Shown: positions 1-7,627 of the stretch, one piece after another
How the letters are laid out: every line of letters begins with the position of its first letter
Numbering within the stretch: position 1 is the first letter of the stretch
Source of the DNA: JASEHD01 sp964471945
GTDB taxonomy: Bacteria > Bacteroidota > Ignavibacteria > UBA10030 > SZUA-254
Assembly: GCA_964471945.1 (NCBI GenBank)
Contig: CAYYIJ010000026.1
Location: 1-25,582 of the forward strand
Direction of reading: 5' to 3'
Length of the DNA stretch: 25,582 nt
Program-made: the position numbers and the translations under genes
Notes under the pieces: generated by a model
Databases searched by the model: none
What the model was told of the DNA's origin: nothing
Seen by the model: the letters and a program-made list of their open reading frames with translations, nothing else

Positions 1-108
1 TTTCAGAAGTCTCTCTTAGTTTTATGCCCCCCAATTCGCAAAAACCTTACAATATCCGCTTAGCCGAATGTTAACATAGGAATTATATTTACCCTTCAAT
101 ATCAAATT

Positions 109-192
109 ATGGCTGCGAGCCCTGCAACACCGCCGGGTCAACCACCCACCCCTACACTATCCTGGACAATTGATGGTGTAATCCGAGATTAA
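109..192 (+). CDS. Doubtful proline-rich mini-ORF (27 aa)
   Basis: An ATG at 109 opens a 27-codon frame rich in proline, threonine and alanine and ending with a TAA at 190-192. It coincides with a local rise in GC content, the only compositional hint of coding. There is no good ribosome-binding site: the AGGA at 78-81 is too far away. I see no signal peptide and recognise no family. It could be a leader peptide, a remnant of a longer gene, or chance. Conservation in related genomes would be needed to believe it. Confidence 0.12.
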   Translation: MAASPATPPGQPPTPTLSWTIDGVIRD

Positions 193-269
193 ATTGGCAC
201 GTAACCGTATATCGAAAGGGACACGGCATGGAACCTGGAAGTTTAGCTCCCGATTGAAAAAACACTTGC

Positions 270-298
270 TTGACAGCAACGATTGAAAGGAGTACTGT
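270..298 (+). promoter_or_regulatory. Candidate promoter for lptF-lptG
   Basis: A perfect TTGACA at 270-275 is followed after 17 bases by TACTGT at 293-298, a weak -10 box. A start site near 305 would leave a leader of about 60 nt before the lptF ATG. The Bacteroidota-type TAnnTTTG element is not seen here. This is inferred from pattern and spacing only. Confidence 0.3.
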
Positions 299-364
299 CT
301 TGTCGATGTCGGAATCATATTTTCATTTGTAAAATCAATCAATTGCAATTATATTATTCTCGAT

Positions 365-1747
365 ATGAAACTTTACATCCACATATTGAGAACACATATT
401 GGTCCTTTCCTCTTTGCATTTCTGACGCTCATATTCATTTTTCTTCTTCAATTTTTGATGAGAGAGATTAATCGACTTGTTGGGAAAGGGCTCAGCTCGT
501 GGGTCATTGGCGAGTTAATAATGCTTAGCTTATCGTGGATGGTGGTTTTAGCTGTTCCGATGGCTGTATTAGTTGCCACACTTATGGCATTCGGTAAACT
601 TTCGTCCCAGAACGAAATAACTGCGATGAAAGCAAGCGGAATGAGTTTGTACCGAATGATGCTCCCTGCTTTATTAGCTTCTTTTGTTCTTACATATCTT
701 CTTGTCGAATTCAATAACAAAATACTACCAGAAGCAAATCATCGTTTCAAAGTCTTGATGATCGACATTCGCCGAACAAAACCGACATTGACTATCGAAG
801 CAGGATTATTTTCTCAAGATATTCCCGGATATAGTATCCTTGCTCGTAAAACATTCGAGAAATCGAATGACCTTGAGGGTGTTACCATTTACGACTATAC
901 TGACCCTTCAACAAATATAGTTGTAACGGCAAAAAATGGGAAAGTTTCCTTCACACCGGATTACAGAAAACTCATCATGGATTTATATGATGGTGAAATC
1001 CATCAAATGAACATGAAAGATATGCGAGCGTATAGACGAATGAATTACGTTCATCACCGAATTATTATGGATGCAGAGGGTTTCGATTTCGAGCGAACGA
1101 GAGCTGGTGTGTTTGACCGAGGTGATCGGGAACTAAGTGCGACAACTATGAAAAAATTCGTCGATAGTCTGAGGATGGTGAATGATAATGCCTTCGCACA
1201 AGCGTTTCAAAAAGTTGGTCATTCACCATCCAGAATCTTCGATCCTATGTCCATCTCTTTAATTCAAGATTCTACACAAAAGCGGCAGCGCGCTATTTTA
1301 TTATCATTGAATAATATACGAGGCATGCTTTCTCACATTTCCAGTCAGCTGTCAATTATAGAATATAACGACCGCCGCATAAATGAGTATCTCGTTGAGA
1401 TTAATAAAAAATACTCGATCCCTGCGGCATGTATTGTTTTCGTCCTTATTGGTGCACCGATTGGGATTATGGCACGACGCGGAACTTTTGGTGTTGCTGC
1501 AACTTTTAGTTTGGGATTTTTCATCATCTACTGGGCTGCACTTATTGGTGGTGAAAAACTTGGTGATCGGGGATTCATCAGCCCATGGCTTGGCATGTGG
1601 ATGGCAAATTTTGTGCTGCTCGCACTGGGAATTTACCTTACACTTAGAATGGGACGTGAAACCCCGACTATAAACTGGAGGACTATCAATCGTTTTGTTC
1701 CAAAATATTTTCGGACACCTGAGACGATAGATCAAAACCAGTACTAG
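365..1747 (+). CDS. lptF: LptF/LptG-family LPS export permease (LptF-like)
   Basis: YjgP/YjgQ-family inner-membrane permease of the LptB2FG ABC transporter, which extracts lipopolysaccharide from the inner membrane and feeds it into the Lpt bridge. The layout matches the family. An N-terminal membrane segment (about residues 13-31) and further segments near 52-75 and 100-115 come first, then a periplasmic beta-jellyroll region (about 140-250). A C-terminal hydrophobic bundle starts near 350 with the family-typical stretch IPAACIVFVLIGAPIGIMAR. At 460 residues it is longer than the roughly 360-residue E. coli protein. The extra length is mostly a charged, probably helical segment at about 270-340, just before the third transmembrane region. 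The ATG at 365 starts directly at the conserved N-terminal helix. The second permease follows only 5 nt downstream. Assignment as LptF rather than LptG rests on gene order. Confidence 0.9.
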   Translation: MKLYIHILRTHIGPFLFAFLTLIFIFLLQFLMREINRLVGKGLSSWVIGELIMLSLSWMVVLAVPMAVLVATLMAFGKLSSQNEITAMKASGMSLYRMMLPALLASFVLTYLLVEFNNKILPEANHRFKVLMIDIRRTKPTLTIEAGLFSQDIPGYSILARKTFEKSNDLEGVTIYDYTDPSTNIVVTAKNGKVSFTPDYRKLIMDLYDGEIHQMNMKDMRAYRRMNYVHHRIIMDAEGFDFERTRAGVFDRGDRELSATTMKKFVDSLRMVNDNAFAQAFQKVGHSPSRIFDPMSISLIQDSTQKRQRAILLSLNNIRGMLSHISSQLSIIEYNDRRINEYLVEINKKYSIPAACIVFVLIGAPIGIMARRGTFGVAATFSLGFFIIYWAALIGGEKLGDRGFISPWLGMWMANFVLLALGIYLTLRMGRETPTINWRTINRFVPKYFRTPETIDQNQY

Positions 1748-1752
1748 AACAC

Positions 1753-2838
1753 ATGACTAAACTTGACCGGTACATCCTCAAACAATTTGTTTTCACAACT
1801 CTTTTTTCACTCATTACCATTACAATTATCTTCGTTGCAATAAATTTAATGGACAATCTGGATGATTTCCTCGATCTGAACGCATCTGTCGGGATGATCA
1901 CTATTTACTATTTATATTTCATTCCAGAAATTATCAAGCTGATGATTCCGGTCGCAATGCTCCTCTCAGCGTTATTTACTACAGGGCGAATGTCCACATA
2001 CAACGAATTAACTGCTCTAAAATCCAGCGGTGTTAGTCTCTACCGTTTTATGGCGCCGATCCTTTTATTTGCGATTTTCGTAAGCATTGCCTCAATATAT
2101 TTTAATGGGTGGATCGTTCCATCGGCGAATAAAAAAAAGTTTGAGATCGGACGAATATATTTCCATAAAGATATTCAGTATGTTTCAAAAACAAATATTT
2201 TTATTCAAGACTCCAGAACCAGAATTCTAACTATTGGGATGTACGATGACTCACGCAATATAGCATTGCAAGTTAGCATCCAAGATTTTGATCGAACCAT
2301 TCCGACAATCATTAACACACGCTATGATGCAAATGAGATGCGCTGGCTATCGGCTTCAGGAACATGGACACTGCATAAAGGAACACAAAGATCGTTCCGA
2401 GATTCATCGGAGATCATTCATCGATTCGATTCACTTTCCATCGGTGTATTGAATTTTACTCCGGAAGACATCCGAAAGAAACAAGAAAAACCGGAAGAGA
2501 TGAATTACACAGATTTACGTCAGTTTATTAAGAACCAACAACGGGCAGGGCATGATGCTTCGCGATGGCTTGTTGACTTCTATGGGAAAATTGCCTTCCC
2601 ATTTGCAAGCGTCATTGTGATTATATTTGGTATTCCATTTTCTTCCATCAAACGGAGAGGCGGGCTTGGAGTCGAGTTTGGTATCGCAATTGGGATTTCA
2701 TTCCTATATATGATTTTCCAGCAAATCAGTCAAGCATTCGGATATAATGGAGATCTGAATCCGCTCCTTACTGCATGGCTTGCGAATATTATTTTCTTCT
2801 TTATCGGGCTATTTGTATTTTGGCGAGTGCCAAAGTAA
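1753..2838 (+). CDS. lptG: LptF/LptG-family LPS export permease (LptG-like)
   Basis: This is the second YjgP/YjgQ permease and probable partner of the preceding protein in the LptB2FG complex of the inner membrane. It has the usual length (361 residues) and the LptG-like start MTKLDRYILKQFVF, in which the amphipathic helix runs into transmembrane segment 1. Other membrane segments lie near residues 45-75 and 98-118 and in the last 90 residues. The periplasmic domain lies between them. The motif IAFPFASVIVIIFGIPFSS (about 279-297) is the counterpart of the family IPFA..IG.PL block. It is 5 nt downstream of lptF and presumably co-transcribed. No intrinsic terminator is visible in the 51-nt convergent gap to the next gene. 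The ATPase LptB is not in this window. Confidence 0.9.
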   Translation: MTKLDRYILKQFVFTTLFSLITITIIFVAINLMDNLDDFLDLNASVGMITIYYLYFIPEIIKLMIPVAMLLSALFTTGRMSTYNELTALKSSGVSLYRFMAPILLFAIFVSIASIYFNGWIVPSANKKKFEIGRIYFHKDIQYVSKTNIFIQDSRTRILTIGMYDDSRNIALQVSIQDFDRTIPTIINTRYDANEMRWLSASGTWTLHKGTQRSFRDSSEIIHRFDSLSIGVLNFTPEDIRKKQEKPEEMNYTDLRQFIKNQQRAGHDASRWLVDFYGKIAFPFASVIVIIFGIPFSSIKRRGGLGVEFGIAIGISFLYMIFQQISQAFGYNGDLNPLLTAWLANIIFFFIGLFVFWRVPK

Positions 2839-2889
2839 ACGGGACTGAAAATTTATCAGCATGCTTAGCACTCTATTGCGACTTTTGCA

Positions 2890-3837
2890 TTAAAATGAAT
2901 ATGTGATATTAGCTTTAATCAGAGGAGTATATCCATAGGGTGTAGCTTGAGCTTTCAACGAGACTTCGGTATGGAGAGCATTATTGTAGCGTGCTGCAGA
3001 CCACGCTGCATCAAGCGCACTTAATATATGATTTGCAACCATAACCGAGATGAATGCACCCGCGATTGTGTAATATTTATCTGCTTTATTGAACATTTCA
3101 CCGTATGAAAAGAACTGGGAATTCCCTTCTTTAAAATTTTTAATGTATTCTTCCGGATAAGTCCGAGGATCCTGTGAATCCCAGCCCTTGCTAAATTGTT
3201 TGTACTTCCCAATAAGTTCATAATATTGTTGTTCACCAAAATACGGAAGCCGGTGTGTAAATCCACCGGACGAACCTTTCCCGATATCCTCTTCCATTCT
3301 ATTCAGTTCAGCCCAATTTAAATCTGAGTATGGTGGACCAGAGTAGGGATCTATGCGGTCCCATCCCACCTTGTAGTCATCAGGATTTATGCTTGAATTT
3401 GGAGTAAGTTGTGATATATTATTTTTGATCCAGATTGCATACCGAACTGGGCTATAATGTTGATGTGCATAACTCTCAAAAATATCAGTCTGCTTATTCC
3501 CCTTCCCATCATATATCAATGCGGTAACAAGCGAACCAACATCAATCCCGAAGAAGATGGCTGCTTTCACATAATTCTCTGCATAAAACTCGCCTGCCCC
3601 GGGAAGAGCTAACGATAACAAGCCGGCAATCCAAGGAGATTTTTTATTATTTCCTGATTCGATAATTTCATCAAAATCTCTATTAGTTCTACTATCAGGA
3701 ACGATTTTTAAAAATTCAGAACTTCCCAAAAAATCAACTGATGTAATACCTGTTAACCGAACTGGGGGTTTCTCAAAGGCGACTGACCCATTACTGAGTC
3801 CAAATAGTACAGCAAAGAGTAAAATATATCTTGTCAT
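2890..3837 (-). CDS. DUF5683-like envelope protein
   Basis: A 315-residue exported protein of unknown function. It has a clean N-terminal signal peptide (MTRYILLFAVLFGLSNGSVAF). The segment at about residues 67-110 (KSPWIAGLLSLALPGAGEFY, then a hydrophobic stretch) resembles the 'ALxSAxLPGxGQxYnG' signature of the DUF5683/P13 type, found in many Bacteroidota and Ignavibacteria envelope proteins. A second hydrophobic stretch lies near 255-275. The protein ends in phenylalanine (ITYSF), as outer-membrane proteins often do. It is the last gene of a minus-strand operon, 16 nt after the protease/barrel fusion gene, which suggests a role in the same envelope process. The family match is by eye; a role cannot be given. 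Confidence 0.65.
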   Translation of the reverse strand: MTRYILLFAVLFGLSNGSVAFEKPPVRLTGITSVDFLGSSEFLKIVPDSRTNRDFDEIIESGNNKKSPWIAGLLSLALPGAGEFYAENYVKAAIFFGIDVGSLVTALIYDGKGNKQTDIFESYAHQHYSPVRYAIWIKNNISQLTPNSSINPDDYKVGWDRIDPYSGPPYSDLNWAELNRMEEDIGKGSSGGFTHRLPYFGEQQYYELIGKYKQFSKGWDSQDPRTYPEEYIKNFKEGNSQFFSYGEMFNKADKYYTIAGAFISVMVANHILSALDAAWSAARYNNALHTEVSLKAQATPYGYTPLIKANITYSF

Positions 3838-3853
3838 TTAAAACCTTTCTTTA

Positions 3854-6800
3854 TCAATCAAAATCAAATCCAAATAAAACACCAAAATGGAAAGCCCATT
3901 CCTTCCCATAATTGACATACGTTTTAGTATTATCCATAAAATAATCGAATCGGTCGAAGCCATATGTAGCATTAAAAAAAATACGGGTTGGAAATGCATA
4001 ATACGAAAACGCCTCAAGCCGTAACTCGACACCAGCATCACGTTTATATTTTTTTCCTTCTGGGCCACCACCGGTCCATGCAGTGCCAATATCACCGTAA
4101 ACTGCACCGTAAAGATGATTGAAAATTATATGGAGAAAACGTTGATCGATATCCTCGACGATCGGGAAACGATAGGTGAGGTTCGCCATACCAAACTCAT
4201 TTCCACCAAGCGAATAGAATGTATATCCTTTCATCCCGGCAAGCCCACCGATGTAGAAATTAAAGAAGTTATCTACTGGTGGACCGAAGATTGTACCACC
4301 ACGGAGTTGTGCTGAAAGCGTGTGTTTCCAAGCAGGTAATTTTACATATTCCCGCCAATTAAACTCAAGTCGATGAAATCGTATGTTCTGATACTTAGGA
4401 GACCAAATACCATCGGAATTTTCGTACTCACCTGTTGGATTAGATTTGTTGAATTCATATTCATATCGGAGACGAACCTTCCGACCCAAGGGATTGATTT
4501 CTCGCGTCCTCGATAATTTTATTCCATCGAATCGGAATGTTGCGGAGATATTGTTTCCTATAAGGTATAAGTCGTTAGATGCAGGAATTAATCCTAAGTC
4601 GGGGCGCTCTGGTAAAGAAAATGAACCAATAATTGCCGTATACCTGCTGTGTGCATAACGTAACTCCAAATCGAGAATATCACTAAAAATTTTGTGCTTC
4701 ATGACAACATCGAATTCAAATAAACTATACGATATTCCAATCGAAACCATATTTTCACCAAGAGTGACTGTGGCATCATTTGCTTTTCGGGTTATGTTGT
4801 ATAGTTCGAATGAAAGGGCTGGTTCTGCACCGAGATGATAAAGTCCTGGAATTTTCCCACGATAATCAAAAATGACAAATAGATCACGCTCTCCTTTCCG
4901 ATTGATTCCTACCCCAGCAAAAAATCCATATTTATCAAGTACATCGTATGAGTATGCATACAGCCCTAATTTAATTATATCAATTCCTTTATTCTTGGGA
5001 TTGTAATTGTCAACCCGAACAAATGGAAATAGTGCTAAACCCGATGTTGTATTTTTATATGCCGTCTCTTTAAACTGCGGAAGTTTTGTATCGTCATACG
5101 AGCTGAGTTTTTGCCAATCAAATTGTCGAACAGAATTATCTTTATTGATGGATGTTAATTTTGTTTCAGGCTGAAAAACATATTTATCCGGTTTTCGGTA
5201 TGTGCCTGGTTTATCTTGCGGCTGAATACTATCAAACATCGCGATTTTATATCCACTGGAGGTGTAATTTGAGAATGCGATCTGCCCGTTCGAATTCACG
5301 GTAGGCATGAAAGCACCACCAAGCACATTCGTTAACTGGGTTGTTGTCTTCGTTGTTAAATTGTATTCATATAAATTAAAAATGCCAGTTATATCAGATG
5401 CATAAATAATATTATTTCCATTTGAAGTAAAGATCGCATTTCGTTCATCATAATCAGCGGCGAGTAAAAAAGAAACATCTCCTCCACTGCTTGGTATTAC
5501 GGCAATATCACGGCCATCTTTGATTGAATAATCAAAAATAATAAATTCCCCATCTGGTGACCATTTGGGATTATATATCTGTTCACCATGAGAATAATTC
5601 GTTAATTTATGGACATTGGTACCATCAATATTCATAGTGGAAAGATTCATCGTTCCGTCTTTTCCTGAAAGAAACGCAATCGTTTTTCCATCGGGAGAAA
5701 TTGAGGGCGCATCCGCACGAAGACCATATGTTAATCGTTTTTCAATGTCGTGTTCAAAGTCGTAAACGAAGATATCAGAATAACTGGACCAATGAGTGTT
5801 CTTTCGTGTTAATTTTGAATAAAATATTTTATTACAATATGGTGACCACGAAATGTTCGACCTCACGCCTGCTTTCAATAATCTCTCTGTTTTTGTTTCA
5901 ACATCATAAAGATATATTGAGGATGGAGAAAAATAATCAGATTCTTTATTGCTAACATATGCAATTCTTTTTCCATCAGGTGAAAAGGTTGAATAGAAAT
6001 TTGCATAACCTACATCAGCGATTGTTCTTCCGGCAACCACGTTATCTTTTACATGCTCGATGCGTTGATTATAATCATTTATAAGATGATCTTTCCACTC
6101 ATTGTAAAGTTCTATACCATCCTTACCGATAGCTTTCTCAATTGCACCATCAATAGTTATGGCGGAAAATGAACGAAGGTTGTCAGATATTTCACGCAAT
6201 TTATTTTCACCATAATGATCGGCAATATAGCGAACGAGGGCATACCCTGAGTTGTACGCAGACTCATTCCCCAGGCTTGTTTTTCCAAAGACCGACATTT
6301 CATTCCATGTCAACATTTTATTTTCGAGTGCATACATTCGAAGAATCATATCCCGATGCGAATCCCATGATTCATAACCGAACTCTTTCCGCATATATTG
6401 AGCAACGCCTTCGGCAAACCAAACCGGAACAACGAATCCCGATATCGGATAAGATACAATTCCATTGGGATAACCGTACAGAACGTCTGTCCGCCTTTCA
6501 GCTTCATACTGCAGCCATTGAAAATAAATCGCGGGAACTTTTCGCCCGAATTTTAATGTCGCCTGAATTTGAATTAAATGTGTAAACTCATGCGAAACTA
6601 CATTCCTTAACCAATTATGTGTCCCTCGTAAATCGAAATCGAGCGCAGATGCCCAAATCTCAATTTTATTGTCAAAGAAATAAGTCGCTCCATTGGAATA
6701 ATCATCATAATCTTTAACAATGAAACTTACTTTCCCATCTGGCTTATGATTGTAGAATGACGTTATCGGCTCGTAAATATCTTCTGCTATTTTTGCGATT

Positions 6801-6958
6801 ATTTTTGCAGTCCGCTCGGCACCTAAATGGTAATGAACATAAAAATGCTCAGTGTGAATTGTTCGCCATTCCAACTCTGGATGGAAAAAATCTTCTTGTC
6901 CAAAAACATTTGAACAACAAAATAAGGTAATCAGAGATATTGGAAAAAATATTTTCAT
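3854..6958 (-). CDS. Zinc metalloprotease / beta-propeller / Omp85-like barrel fusion
   Basis: A 1034-residue exported protein with three visible parts. After a signal peptide (about 1-20), residues 30-300 form a gluzincin-type peptidase domain. HEFTH gives H123, E124 and H127, and WFAEGVAQY gives the likely third zinc ligand E183, so the active site looks intact. Residues 310-580 are a TolB/PD40-type beta-propeller with repeated SPDG motifs at about 326, 421 and 467. Residues 640-1034 are rich in alternating beta strands. They contain FYIGGLAGMKGYTFYSLGGN (901-920) followed by a YRFPI element, which resembles the lid-loop and strand region of BamA/Omp85 barrels, with MKGY in place of VRGF/Y. 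No POTRA domain is apparent. The gene is 6 nt after the lipoprotein gene and 16 nt before the DUF5683-like gene. Whether the protease faces the periplasm or is displayed outside, as in patatin-type Vd secretion, cannot be told from sequence. Confidence 0.75.
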   Translation of the reverse strand: MKIFFPISLITLFCCSNVFGQEDFFHPELEWRTIHTEHFYVHYHLGAERTAKIIAKIAEDIYEPITSFYNHKPDGKVSFIVKDYDDYSNGATYFFDNKIEIWASALDFDLRGTHNWLRNVVSHEFTHLIQIQATLKFGRKVPAIYFQWLQYEAERRTDVLYGYPNGIVSYPISGFVVPVWFAEGVAQYMRKEFGYESWDSHRDMILRMYALENKMLTWNEMSVFGKTSLGNESAYNSGYALVRYIADHYGENKLREISDNLRSFSAITIDGAIEKAIGKDGIELYNEWKDHLINDYNQRIEHVKDNVVAGRTIADVGYANFYSTFSPDGKRIAYVSNKESDYFSPSSIYLYDVETKTERLLKAGVRSNISWSPYCNKIFYSKLTRKNTHWSSYSDIFVYDFEHDIEKRLTYGLRADAPSISPDGKTIAFLSGKDGTMNLSTMNIDGTNVHKLTNYSHGEQIYNPKWSPDGEFIIFDYSIKDGRDIAVIPSSGGDVSFLLAADYDERNAIFTSNGNNIIYASDITGIFNLYEYNLTTKTTTQLTNVLGGAFMPTVNSNGQIAFSNYTSSGYKIAMFDSIQPQDKPGTYRKPDKYVFQPETKLTSINKDNSVRQFDWQKLSSYDDTKLPQFKETAYKNTTSGLALFPFVRVDNYNPKNKGIDIIKLGLYAYSYDVLDKYGFFAGVGINRKGERDLFVIFDYRGKIPGLYHLGAEPALSFELYNITRKANDATVTLGENMVSIGISYSLFEFDVVMKHKIFSDILDLELRYAHSRYTAIIGSFSLPERPDLGLIPASNDLYLIGNNISATFRFDGIKLSRTREINPLGRKVRLRYEYEFNKSNPTGEYENSDGIWSPKYQNIRFHRLEFNWREYVKLPAWKHTLSAQLRGGTIFGPPVDNFFNFYIGGLAGMKGYTFYSLGGNEFGMANLTYRFPIVEDIDQRFLHIIFNHLYGAVYGDIGTAWTGGGPEGKKYKRDAGVELRLEAFSYYAFPTRIFFNATYGFDRFDYFMDNTKTYVNYGKEWAFHFGVLFGFDFD

Positions 6959-6964
6959 TTAAAA

Positions 6965-7627
6965 TTATAAAATAAATGTATGATTCGTAACTTGATTTTT
7001 TTGCAGATGAACCGCGGGATATTCCGCACGAGAGTCTTGTATTTGAAGTTCGAGTGCGATTGTTGCTGATACCCTGTAAACCCCATAAAATGTTCCATTC
7101 GAGCGATATATATCGAAAAGTTCACCTATCGGTAAATTAATATTCATTATAGTAAATCGTCCCTTATTGTAAGTTATTGCTGTTAATTTACCATCAAGAA
7201 TAATTGACACTTCTTTAATAAGGAGATTATCAATGATGTATCTCATTAAATATTTCCCGCTAGTAAGTTGTGTTTGGTTTGAATCCATTCCATCCCATCT
7301 AAACTGAGGCAAAGGACCGATTTGCCATGTTCCTGAATAAAGTGTGCGAATATAATGGCTGCTGTCCTTCCAAACAGAAACATTGATTATTTGATCCGAA
7401 CTGGTAATAAATATTTTCACTGTATCAAGTGGAGTTGAACGAACGTGATCATAGCGATAATAAAGTCGTACACCTACACTATCGAGGGCGATTCCATTCG
7501 ATGTCATCACTATTCCGGTAAGCTGATAACCTTCAATACTCTGTACCGGGGATGATGGCTCGATTTCACGACAAGAATTAATCATCAAACACAACATACC
7601 AGCAACATAACACCACGAATACTTCAT
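6965..7627 (-). CDS. Small lipoprotein with FlgD-type Ig-like domain
   Basis: A 220-residue protein starting with a hydrophobic leader and a probable lipobox, MINSC, with C19 as the lipidated cysteine. It should therefore be membrane-anchored. The segment around residues 82-133 (VSVWKDSSHYIRTLYSGTWQ, then RWDG and SGKYLMRYII) has the pattern of FlgD Ig-like domains, a fold used in many T9SS-related and surface proteins. I recognise no catalytic motif. Its ATG overlaps the stop of the M6-like gene by 4 nt (7624-7627), so the two are probably translationally coupled. The protease/barrel fusion starts 6 nt downstream. A structural or anchoring role for the M6-like product is a reasonable guess only. 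Confidence 0.6.
   Translation of the reverse strand: MKYSWCYVAGMLCLMINSCREIEPSSPVQSIEGYQLTGIVMTSNGIALDSVGVRLYYRYDHVRSTPLDTVKIFITSSDQIINVSVWKDSSHYIRTLYSGTWQIGPLPQFRWDGMDSNQTQLTSGKYLMRYIIDNLLIKEVSIILDGKLTAITYNKGRFTIMNINLPIGELFDIYRSNGTFYGVYRVSATIALELQIQDSRAEYPAVHLQKNQVTNHTFIL

Larger units (their letters stand above)
1..364. other. 5' gap with no convincing gene
   Basis: No recognisable protein, tRNA or structured RNA is visible in this stretch before lptF. It has a GC-richer island at about 110-180 inside otherwise AT-rich DNA, which includes the doubtful mini-ORF at 109-192. A sigma70-like promoter candidate lies at 270-298. A 9-bp direct repeat (CGATTGAAA at 251-259 and 280-288) surrounds the -35 element. 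No T-loop sequence or tmRNA/RNase P/SRP signature was found on either strand. The left edge may hold the tail of an upstream transcription unit that cannot be identified. Confidence 0.5.

Noticed and set aside
157..348. 63-codon minus-strand ORF in the 5' gap
   Set aside because: No recognisable motif, atypical composition, and it lies across the promoter candidate for lptF on the opposite strand. Probably chance.
1..364. Structured RNA (SRP RNA, tmRNA, RNase P RNA or tRNA) in the 5' gap
   Set aside because: None of the hallmark sequences (T-loop, SRP GGAA tetraloop region, RNase P core motifs) was found on either strand.
1352..1735. 127-codon minus-strand ORF inside lptF
   Set aside because: Fully antisense to the conserved C-terminal membrane region of the permease; Cys/Lys/Thr-rich with no domain.
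6169..6585. 138-codon plus-strand ORF antisense to the protease domain
   Set aside because: It is the shadow of the strongly supported HEFTH/FAEG-coding frame. The translated sequence has no family features and is rich in His, Arg and Ser, as antisense frames often are.
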